DNA of 37,065 nucleotides from Pirellulales bacterium. Lineage in GTDB: Bacteria > Planctomycetota > Planctomycetia > Pirellulales > JADZDJ01. The position numbers and the translations under genes were made by a program. Positions within the stretch are counted from its first letter, which is position 1. Each line of letters begins with the position of its first letter. Where the stretch lies: NCBI GenBank assembly GCA_035499655.1, contig DATJYL010000153.1:1-37065 (forward strand), in the 5' to 3' direction. Positions 25,005 to 31,428 of this stretch are shown here, in pieces. The notes beneath the pieces are model-generated. The model was not told the origin of the DNA, did no database searches, and worked only from the letters and a program-made list of their open reading frames with translations.

Positions 25005-25891
25005 ACTTCTGCGGAAGAATTCTGCTGGATATTGGCCGTGGGCTCTGGCGTCGCTGTCTTCTGACCGGACGGTTCCTGGGCTGAAGATTCCTGGCTGACG
25101 GGTTGTTGATCCGACGATTCCAGGGCTGCGGCGGGCTGTTGTGCCACGGAACCGACGGCCTGGGCATTTTGGCAATGTCCGGCCATGTAGATTTCTCCCT
25201 CGTTAACTTCCAGAGATTCAAGACGCTGCATGAACTGATCACTGGAATGGTCGGCCCAGGGCATCGTTATGGTTAACAGCGGGTCGCCGTCGATTTGAGC
25301 AACGTCGATTTGTAAACCAACTTCCTGGCCGGCGGTAATAAAATCGTTCACCAACCCGCCCAGGGGCAACGGCAGAAGTCCGGCCCGGGCTTTGCAAATT
25401 CTGACGGCCACCACGTTCGTTTCACGCAAGTAGACCTCAGCTTCCAACGACACGATCGCTGCCCAACCTAGCTTGTGCCACACAAAGGCGATCTGCGCGC
25501 GATTGTTCTCAATCGATATCCGAGGTTCGCTGATGCTGGGCGGAAACAAGCGCGGATGATTTTGCAGCACGTCGTAAGCCAGCCAACCGTTAATTTGGTC
25601 GGCGGTAAACAAGGCATGCCACTGGCCTGCCCGGCGAAGATTATTGGCCAGGGCGGCAGCTTCATGAAGCAAGGCGTCGCTGGCGTGTTTCGCGGAAGCG
25701 GGTCCTTCGGCCAATACTTGCTGATAGAATGCAGGCCCTTGCTGACAAGCCCAATACGCTGCTGCCATCAGCACTGCCAGCGCAAAGACCGCGGCAGCAC
25801 CGACCATCACATACAGGCGAAGCTTGTTTGACACAGGCGGGCGGATAAAAAAAGCCAGGAACCCCCCCCGTGAGACCTCCGAAACCGGCAT
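24974..25891 (-). CDS. Single-span membrane-anchored hypothetical protein
   Basis: A 305-residue protein with one N-terminal membrane segment (LYVMVGAAAVFALAVLMAAAYW, about 26-47). The periplasmic part contains FTADQINGWLAYDVLQNHPRLFPPSISEPRISIENNRAQIAF, a pattern I associate with uncharacterised planctomycete proteins of this layout. The last 50 residues are Gln/Ser/Glu/Pro-rich. A run of eight G on the coding strand (8 C at 25862-25869) falls at codons 8-10. ATG 25891 has no strong ribosome site. No known function; csrA lies directly upstream in the same direction. Confidence 0.75.
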   Translation of the reverse strand: MPVSEVSRGGFLAFFIRPPVSNKLRLYVMVGAAAVFALAVLMAAAYWACQQGPAFYQQVLAEGPASAKHASDALLHEAAALANNLRRAGQWHALFTADQINGWLAYDVLQNHPRLFPPSISEPRISIENNRAQIAFVWHKLGWAAIVSLEAEVYLRETNVVAVRICKARAGLLPLPLGGLVNDFITAGQEVGLQIDVAQIDGDPLLTITMPWADHSSDQFMQRLESLEVNEGEIYMAGHCQNAQAVGSVAQQPAAALESSDQQPVSQESSAQEPSGQKTATPEPTANIQQNSSAEVQTEKLNIHR

Positions 25892-25982
25892 TTCGCTTTA
25901 GAAACGGCCAATTCCAGCGGCAGGATAGTAGGGATTGGCTTTCGGAAGGTCAATGCGGATTGGACTGCAGGAACCGAGGCCG

Positions 25983-26213
25983 TTACTCGCTGGCCGGCTC
26001 ATTTTTGAAAGACTGCAACAAGGCCATTTCATGGCCCGGATCCTTCGAGTGCCCCGGCGACAGGCTCGTTTCCAATTCGTCGCGCAGAACAAGCATATCA
26101 GCAGGAGCTTCGATCCCCAGCCTCACCTTGTCGCCGGCCACGCGCACCACGGTGACCACAATATCTTTGCCCAGGCGTATCCGCTCGCTTTGTTTTCGGG
26201 ACAACACTAACAT
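25983..26213 (-). CDS. csrA: Carbon storage regulator CsrA
   Basis: A 76-residue RNA-binding post-transcriptional regulator that binds GGA motifs in mRNA leaders as a dimer. N terminus MLVLSRKQSERIRLG (strand 1, with the conserved Arg-Lys region), then IVVTVVRVAGDKVRLGIEAPADMLVLRDEL, the canonical strands 2-5 with VRLGIEAP and the RNA-contact arginine near the end. A tail of about 25 extra residues is slightly longer than usual. The start ATG 26213 follows GGAGG. No flagellar or fliW gene lies nearby. A promoter with -35 TTGACG lies at 26249-26277. Confidence 0.96.
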   Translation of the reverse strand: MLVLSRKQSERIRLGKDIVVTVVRVAGDKVRLGIEAPADMLVLRDELETSLSPGHSKDPGHEMALLQSFKNEPASE

Positions 26214-26248
26214 GACCCGTGCCTCCGTGAGTGTCTGATTTATGAACT

Positions 26249-26277
26249 TTTGTACAGTAAAGCGAACAGTCCGTCAA
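26249..26277 (-). promoter_or_regulatory. Predicted promoter of csrA
   Basis: Minus strand TTGACG (26272-26277; 5 of 6) and TACAAA (26249-26254; 4 of 6) with a 17-base spacer; leader of about 28 bases to the ATG. Confidence 0.5.
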
Positions 26278-26330
26278 GTGGAATTTGTCATGCTGCTGCG
26301 ATTGGCCAGCGCTATTGGGTGAACCAGGGC

Positions 26331-26651
26331 CTAGGCCGCGCAGGGCATTAAAGTCAGGGCACTCGTTAATCGAGTGCGATGAAACCGCTGGCCGGTCGAA
26401 TTGTAGAACAGAATCGTGTTGCGCTCAGTTTCCCAAATTGCCGTAACTTTTACCGATCGGGGTCCGTGCAGGCAGAAAAAGATGCCGCATGGTTTACTGC
26501 CCCGGACTAACAAGCGTTCGGTCATCCGGAAGGCGTCCAGCTCAAGCTGATCGTGCTGGCATAAGATTTTGCTGACATAATTTCTCAATGTTTCCAAGTT
26601 GTGCAGGCGCTCCATGTTAGTCAACATTGGATGCGTGATCTCCTGTGTCAT
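26331..26651 (-). CDS. Small conserved hypothetical protein
   Basis: Up to 106 residues. The core reads MTERLLVRGSKPCGIFFCLHGPRSVKVTAIWETERNTILFYNSTGQRFHRTRL, a compact beta-rich pattern that I recognise as recurrent in planctomycetes but without known function. It has no signal peptide and few charged repeats; Cys and Gly residues in KPCGIFFCLHGPR are striking. Starts at 26651 (ATG) and 26627 (ATG, with CAGGAG about 12 bases upstream) are both possible. It lies upstream of csrA in the same direction, with the csrA promoter between them. Confidence 0.7.
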   Translation of the reverse strand: MTQEITHPMLTNMERLHNLETLRNYVSKILCQHDQLELDAFRMTERLLVRGSKPCGIFFCLHGPRSVKVTAIWETERNTILFYNSTGQRFHRTRLTSALTLMPCAA

Positions 26652-26839
26652 GCACTGCGGCGATAATTAAGGGCCACTGTGCGGATTGGATAAGCGAGGG
26701 CAACTGCTGATAGATTATGCTATCGGCAATTTGGGCAAGATTACTTCGGCGCGGGCCCCGGTTTTTGGCAGAAAGCCAGAAAATGGCCATATCACGGGTC
26801 GGATTTTTTCTGAAATGAATCCTCAGCAGCGCCGTTCAA

Positions 26840-27910
26840 CTACGGTTTTTCGGCCTCATATTTGGTGAAAGCCTCCGCAATATGGCCTTCTTTTTCGTCG
26901 CCTTTATGAAATATCACGCGAAAATGGAAACTCATCGTGTCGCCGGCTTTGAGCGTGGTGCTGGCCTTGGGCAAGGTGTCGTCAAAGACGTGCTGACCAA
27001 ACACATTGGCTGCGAATAAGCCATAATCGCGCGTGTGCCAACGGGTTGGGTAACCAAAGCTGCTGGGGTGTTCCAAGATTGCAATTCCGAGCTGTTCTCC
27101 TTCGACCGGCCCATGATAATCGACCCACGATGCCCGATTGCCCCATACAGCTCGCTGACACTTGGGGTCGCCGGTAGCGCCCTTGGGAAACTGTTCAGGA
27201 TTCTCGTCTTCGTCGACTTTTCCATCACTGTTGACGAACGTGCCCCCCTGCTTGGCATCGACGCGCATCGTATCGGGAACTCGAATTCCAAACACCCCGT
27301 CTTTTTCATCGCCGAAAACGACATCTCCATCGGTGGCCTTCAGCGTAATATCAAAGTCGATAATGCGATTATCGCCATCGGTGCTGCAAGTAATGGCGCG
27401 CTCATCTTCCAGCAATTTTTTACCGTCTGGGTCGAGCCAATCGTTGGTAGTGACGATTTTTGCCTTCGGGCCGCCCGACACTTCCACGAAGTCCTTGTGT
27501 TTGGTGGAACCCGTCGGGGGATTTGGATGTTCTTCCCATAAATTGTTGCCGTCCACGCTTTGGTAGCTGAACCACAAGGAGCGGTGCCACGGATGATCGT
27601 CGGTAAGGATGTCGCCTTTGGGAAGCTTGCCGCCTTTGGCCGACTTTTCTTCGTCGACCGCTGCGGTATCCATCGGCCACGGCCGCGTCATCGGTTTGCC
27701 TGTCGGGCCAATAATGGGCCACAACACGGGCTTTTTGCCCGATTGAATCACGTATTTTGTGAACAGCTTGCCGTCCAAGTTGACGGTCACGCCGTCAGCG
27801 GTTTTCTCGACGGTAAAATCGCCCGCTTGAGTCCGCACCGCAAAGTTTGCCGCGAACATCAAACCGATGATTACGAGACTGGTTTTCCTTACGCTTTGAC
27901 CACAACGCAT
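26840..27910 (-). CDS. Exported DUF6807 (PmoA-like) protein, shorter paralogue
   Basis: A 356-residue secreted protein: signal peptide SLVIIGLMFAANFAVRTQA before GDFT, a short beta domain (VEKTADGVTVNLDGKLFTKYV), then the DUF6807 core with KPVLWPIIGPTGKPMTRPWP, DDHPWHRSLWFSYQSVDG (near-exact DHPHHRGLWF block), RAITCSTDGDNRIIDFDITL, GIRVPDTMRVD, AVWGNRASWVDYHGPVEG, IAILEHPSSFGYPTRWHTRDYGLFAANVFG and a final LKAGDTMSFHFRVIFHKGD. This is the canonical family order. ATG 27910 follows GGGAG. The larger paralogue lies at 12769-14172. Function unproven; probably extracellular carbohydrate-related. Confidence 0.88.
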   Translation of the reverse strand: MRCGQSVRKTSLVIIGLMFAANFAVRTQAGDFTVEKTADGVTVNLDGKLFTKYVIQSGKKPVLWPIIGPTGKPMTRPWPMDTAAVDEEKSAKGGKLPKGDILTDDHPWHRSLWFSYQSVDGNNLWEEHPNPPTGSTKHKDFVEVSGGPKAKIVTTNDWLDPDGKKLLEDERAITCSTDGDNRIIDFDITLKATDGDVVFGDEKDGVFGIRVPDTMRVDAKQGGTFVNSDGKVDEDENPEQFPKGATGDPKCQRAVWGNRASWVDYHGPVEGEQLGIAILEHPSSFGYPTRWHTRDYGLFAANVFGQHVFDDTLPKASTTLKAGDTMSFHFRVIFHKGDEKEGHIAEAFTKYEAEKP

Positions 27911-28110
27911 GATGATTGCTCCCGAGTAGTTTGCGCGGTTGATTGGATTTTTAGATCCTCAAAATGGAATCGATGTTTCTCCGAATTCGGAAACCATCGC
28001 CCGCCGTGAGCACACGGCGGTCCATTCACTGGAACCCCCACGGCTTTATGCTAACAGCGTCGGTCGCATGATGCCAGCAGGGGTTTGGCAAGGGCGCCAA
28101 ATTGCCAACG

Positions 28111-30114
28111 CTATTTTCCGGCCGATGGATTTGCGGGCTCTGCTCCCGGCGCGGGATTTTGTTCTGCCGGCGCGTTTGCAATCCGGAATACAAACAGGGC
28201 TCGCTGCGGCGTAGGTCTGGGAGAAGCGATAGCCAGCGATGAGCTGACTGAGAGGGCAACCGGCGGGGCCGAGGCGGCGGCTCCGGTCGGGGGTACTGCC
28301 GGCAATCCAGCGGCAGGCGCCGTGGCGTTGGACAACCCTTCGATCGGCGCCGCTGATTTTGACAACTCACCGACCAGCACCTGGTTTGGAGTGTTGACGG
28401 GTGCGGTCAGCGATTGATTGATGGAAAGCGTATTTGTTCCAGCCGTTCGAGCGCCGTGTCCACGTTCGCCGCCAGCGCCAGATTCGCCATTACTGCCTGC
28501 TTCGCTACCGCCGCTGAAACTGCCACCGGTACCGAATCCGCCGCCCCCCAATCCGCCGACATTAATTGCGCTGCTGCGGGCACCACGATCAAGCGCCTCC
28601 GAATCAACCGATTTTTTCTCATCGCTGGAAAGACTATCCGCAGCGATTTTTGATACATCGAACGAAGGCTGCTCGGTTGGCGGCGGCAAGTCCAATCGGA
28701 TAGCGCGGCTTAGCGACTGGCTGTCGGTTTTCTGCTGGCCGGCCAACGCAGTCGAGTTGTATTGAGAGATTGCGTTTTGGGCGGAATCCTTCTCGGTTTT
28801 GTTGAGTGCATCCCGATCGGAGTACCACTTTCCGTTGGCGTCCTCCTTCACGATCTTCGACGGAACGGTGGTCACGGCGACCGCAGAAAACAGTTGCGGC
28901 TCATGACGCAAATCGGCCAGCGTCTGCTGAATTTGCTCCGGCGTGGCTTCCACCATGACAAGATCCACGGGCTGCTGACCGGCAGGATTCAACGTTCCCG
29001 ACAATTCGGCTTTTCTTGTCCCCAAGGCGGCATTCGCTCCGGGAGCATTCACGGCGGAAACCGAATCGATCGCCCCGCTGAGTTCACGTTGCTGCAGCAT
29101 GTGGCGAACATCGCCGCTGGGATTTTTAGATTGTTCCACGGCTTTGGTGGAACCCAAGGCGAAATGAAGTGGATGCTTTTGCGCCTCCAGCGCAATTTGA
29201 TTTTTGGCCAACAATTGGTCGAATTTCCCTTGCCGCGCGGCCTCGGGCGACATTTCCACTTGAACCAACAGTAGATTGTCGGACGTGCCAGTCGTCGGGA
29301 CCTCGGCGGCAGGCGGTTTCGCCGACAGCCGGCCGGCGGTAAAGCCATAGAAATCGTGGTTGGTGTCGGCCAGCGGAACGTCTGCCGGAGCGGGCTGCGA
29401 AGTGGCAGATTTATCGGCAGCGATCAGGCCACGGGAAACAAGACCGCCGTCGTCATTGTGGGCACGGTTGCGCATTCGATCATCTGCGAATTGCTCATTC
29501 CCAGGTTGCGCCGAGCCGTTTTCGGCAGGCTTCAGTTCCGGAAGGGATGGAAGCTGTTTTGCAGTGGCTACTTGTTGTTCCGGCGCCGCCGGAGCGCGAA
29601 CAACCATGGGTTCGTCGATTGGCCCTCCTTTGCGGCGGTTTTGTTCAGGCGGTCGGTTGGAGACCATAATCAACACCGCAGCGGCAACGGCCAGCAGCGA
29701 CCAAACCACACCCCGGCGGTTCACGGGGAAGCGCCGAATGACTGATGGCCGGTGGCGAGTGCCGGCGGATGCGGGTTGAAAAGCTGGCTGATTCGAATGT
29801 TGATTCGTCTCAGGAAGCGGCGCGGCTTCCGGGATTGACGCCGCGGTCGTGTTATCGATTAGGCCCTGCTGATGGGCCAGTTCTCCTTCGGCCTTTTGCA
29901 GGACGCGCTGGGCAAAATCGATCTCCAGCCGGTGCTGCGGCAGCTCCTGCAATCCGGCGCGCAAGGCCCGCAATTCTTCCAGCAACTGCCGGGCTTCGGC
30001 ATTGGCGGAAAGCAGTTGTTCGGCGCGGGCACGCTCTTCGGCAGACAGCTCGCCGTCGAGGTAAGCGCTAATCAGAATGTCGTTTTCCGAATGAGCCATA
30101 AAAGTATTTGTCAC
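28111..30114 (-). CDS. Membrane anti-sigma factor with large Gly/Ser-rich extracellular region
   Basis: 667 residues. Residues 12-90 form the anti-sigma domain: ILISAYLDGELSAEERARAEQLL... with ARQLLEELRALRAGLQELP. It resembles zinc anti-sigma domains but has no His-x3-Cys-x2-Cys, so it should not bind zinc. One membrane segment (GVVWSLLAVAAAVLIMVS, about 132-150) follows a Pro-rich linker. The outer part has two parallel segments (LLLVQVEMSPEAARQGKFDQLL; VDLVMVEATPEQIQQTLADL), then a Gly/Ser/Ala/Pro-rich tract ending RALFVFRIANAPAEQN. The start GTG 30114 overlaps the sigma factor stop codon by 4 bases (GTGA), so translation is coupled. The outer domain probably senses an envelope signal. Confidence 0.85.
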   Translation of the reverse strand: MTNTFMAHSENDILISAYLDGELSAEERARAEQLLSANAEARQLLEELRALRAGLQELPQHRLEIDFAQRVLQKAEGELAHQQGLIDNTTAASIPEAAPLPETNQHSNQPAFQPASAGTRHRPSVIRRFPVNRRGVVWSLLAVAAAVLIMVSNRPPEQNRRKGGPIDEPMVVRAPAAPEQQVATAKQLPSLPELKPAENGSAQPGNEQFADDRMRNRAHNDDGGLVSRGLIAADKSATSQPAPADVPLADTNHDFYGFTAGRLSAKPPAAEVPTTGTSDNLLLVQVEMSPEAARQGKFDQLLAKNQIALEAQKHPLHFALGSTKAVEQSKNPSGDVRHMLQQRELSGAIDSVSAVNAPGANAALGTRKAELSGTLNPAGQQPVDLVMVEATPEQIQQTLADLRHEPQLFSAVAVTTVPSKIVKEDANGKWYSDRDALNKTEKDSAQNAISQYNSTALAGQQKTDSQSLSRAIRLDLPPPTEQPSFDVSKIAADSLSSDEKKSVDSEALDRGARSSAINVGGLGGGGFGTGGSFSGGSEAGSNGESGAGGERGHGARTAGTNTLSINQSLTAPVNTPNQVLVGELSKSAAPIEGLSNATAPAAGLPAVPPTGAAASAPPVALSVSSSLAIASPRPTPQRALFVFRIANAPAEQNPAPGAEPANPSAGK

Positions 30115-30668
30115 TGCGTCACGAGGACGCCTTTCAGTAATTCCCGCAATTCCATCCGCGCTCGGTGCAAGCGGCTGCGAACGGTGCCCAACGGCAGATC
30201 GAGCATTTGGGCGATGGCTTCGTACGAATGGCCGTCAATTTCGCGCAGCACCAGCACCGTGCGGAAATCGTCGTCCAGCGTTGCCAGCGCTTCTTGCACC
30301 CGAGCGGCCCGTTCCTGCTGTTCCAGCGGCTCCGATGGCGGGTCGACGCGCCCGATGGGTTCGTAACCGGTCGCCTCGCGGTGTTCGTAAACCGACAGGG
30401 TGGGTTTTTTTCGTCTCCGGCGGCTGGCGGCCATGTTCAGTGCAATGCGGTACAGCCACGTATAAAACGCACTGGACCGTTGAAACGAGCGCAATTTGAT
30501 GAACGCCTGGACAAACGCGTCCTGGCACACGTCGCGCCCATCTTCCGCCGACCCCGTCACGTGGACCAGCGTGTTGTACAGCCGGTCCTGGTAACGGGTA
30601 ACCAAGCGTCCGAAGGCTGACGAGTTTCCCTGTAACGTTTCGTCAATGAGTTGCAGGTCGTCGTTCAC
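30111..30668 (-). CDS. ECF-family RNA polymerase sigma factor
   Basis: A 185-residue sigma factor. Region 2: FGRLVTRYQDRLYNTL, DGRDVCQDAFVQAFIKL (2.2) and SSAFYTWLYRIALNMAASRRRRKK (2.3-2.4). Region 4: VQEALATLDDDFRTVLVLREIDGHSYEAIAQMLDLPLGTVRSRLHRARMELRELL with the helix-turn-helix EIAQ...TVRSRLHRAR. I chose GTG 30668 because GGAG lies 5 bases upstream; an ATG at 30683 has no ribosome site and more distant in-frame starts are noncoding. The anti-sigma gene follows with a 4-base overlap. The target promoter is unknown; the region 30669-31044 could be autoregulated. Confidence 0.93.
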   Translation of the reverse strand: MNDDLQLIDETLQGNSSAFGRLVTRYQDRLYNTLVHVTGSAEDGRDVCQDAFVQAFIKLRSFQRSSAFYTWLYRIALNMAASRRRRKKPTLSVYEHREATGYEPIGRVDPPSEPLEQQERAARVQEALATLDDDFRTVLVLREIDGHSYEAIAQMLDLPLGTVRSRLHRARMELRELLKGVLVTQ

Positions 30669-30762
30669 CGTAACTCCACACATTGGACGCCGCGAAAGCG
30701 GGGAAAGTTCCCCCCGAAAACACTGCGTTTTACCCAGCAAATCGGAAGAGCCGGAGCAAATC

Positions 30763-30790
30763 ATCATGGGCGTTTTCGCGGGAATGTCAA
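30763..30790 (-). promoter_or_regulatory. Possible promoter of the ECF sigma operon
   Basis: A perfect TTGACA (30785-30790) on the minus strand with CATGAT (30763-30768; 4 of 6) 16 bases downstream. The short spacer makes it weak. No ECF-type GGAAC -35 was seen. Confidence 0.3.
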
Positions 30791-30867
30791 ACAAGTTACG
30801 ACGAGTTTTATACGGATATACGCAAACTAAGGGCCAAAAAGAATTCTTCCCGCAGAGAAAAAATCGC

Positions 30868-30896
30868 TTGCAAGACCGGAAGTTCTCTGCTACTAT
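30868..30896 (+). promoter_or_regulatory. Possible promoter of blaI-M56 operon
   Basis: TTGCAA (30868-30873), 17 bases, TACTAT (30891-30896), continuing as TACTATAAAA. The match to the HEAT-gene promoter (same boxes and spacer) raises confidence. The predicted leader is about 140 bases and contains the palindromic repeat. Confidence 0.4.
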
Positions 30897-30955
30897 AAAA
30901 CCAAATCTAAGAAACCAAATGTCGCCGAGGCGGCGGAACGACCAATGACCAAGCA

Positions 30956-30995
30956 CCAATGACCAATGTTTGAATGAAATATCATTGGTCATTGG
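30956..30995 (+). repeat. Palindromic intergenic repeat, CCAATGACCAAT family, copy 2
   Basis: CCAATGACCAATG (30956-30968) pairs perfectly with CATTGGTCATTGG (30983-30995): a 13-bp stem, 14-base loop. A further half-unit ACCAATGACC is at 30941-30950. Its reverse complement aligns with copy 1 (3221-3281) including flanking AAATCCCAATG and GGTGCTT, while the loops differ. It lies 50 bases before the blaI start. Confidence 0.8.
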
Positions 30996-31044
30996 GATTT
31001 CGTCATTCGACATTGATGTGTTTTCCAATTCGGGAGGAGTGAGC

Positions 31045-31428
31045 ATGGCCAGGCCGCGTGCCAAAGAATTGACCGAGCGTGAACTGGAAGTCATGCAGGT
31101 GTTTTGGAAACACGGCGAGCTGGATGCCGTCGAAGCCCGCGAGCAATTGGCCGCCGCCGGGTTGGATCGGGCCTACACCACCATTGCCACGCTGGTGCGG
31201 ATTTTGGTGGAAAAGGGATTTTTGAAGCAATTGCCCGGCGAGCGGCCGTTTCGCTTTCGGCCTACGCGCTCGCAGGAAGAAGTCTCGGGCCGCATGTTGG
31301 CCGACGTTGTCGAGCGGTTGTTCCAAGGCTCGCGCGAGCAGTTGTTGGTACAACTGCTGAAACAAAAAAAGCTGACCGTCAAAGAGCGGATTATGCTGCA
31401 AGAAATTTTGAAGGAGCATCAATCATGA
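31045..31428 (+). CDS. BlaI/MecI/CopY-family transcriptional repressor
   Basis: A 127-residue winged-helix repressor: LTERELEVMQVFWKHGELDAVE (helices 1-2), ARAYTTIATLVRILVEKGFLKQ-type recognition helix (YTTIATLVRILVEKGFL), wing ERPFRFRPTRSQEEV, then a C-terminal dimerisation helix with LLVQLLKQKKLTVKERIMLQEIL. Family members repress an adjacent operon until cleaved or displaced through their M56 peptidase partner. The ATG at 31045 follows GGGAGGAG. Its stop codon overlaps the ATG of the M56 gene by 4 bases (ATGA), so the two are translationally coupled. Confidence 0.93.
   Translation: MARPRAKELTERELEVMQVFWKHGELDAVEAREQLAAAGLDRAYTTIATLVRILVEKGFLKQLPGERPFRFRPTRSQEEVSGRMLADVVERLFQGSREQLLVQLLKQKKLTVKERIMLQEILKEHQS

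Larger units (their letters stand above)
30669..31044. other. Divergent region between the ECF sigma factor and blaI
   Basis: 376 bases between two divergently transcribed signalling operons. It holds a candidate minus-strand promoter (30763-30790), a plus-strand promoter (30868-30896), and the palindromic repeat copy 2 (30956-31000). I saw no clear BlaI-type dyad. Confidence 0.5.

Noticed and set aside
26652-26868. A 60-codon plus-strand open frame at about 26686-26868
   Set aside because: Short, no ribosome site, no conserved pattern, and it runs into the 3' end of the DUF6807 gene.
30669-31094. N-terminal extension of the ECF sigma factor to 30683 or 31094
   Set aside because: The extension lies in repeat-containing intergenic DNA, while GTG 30668 has a GGAG site and gives a normal-length ECF protein.
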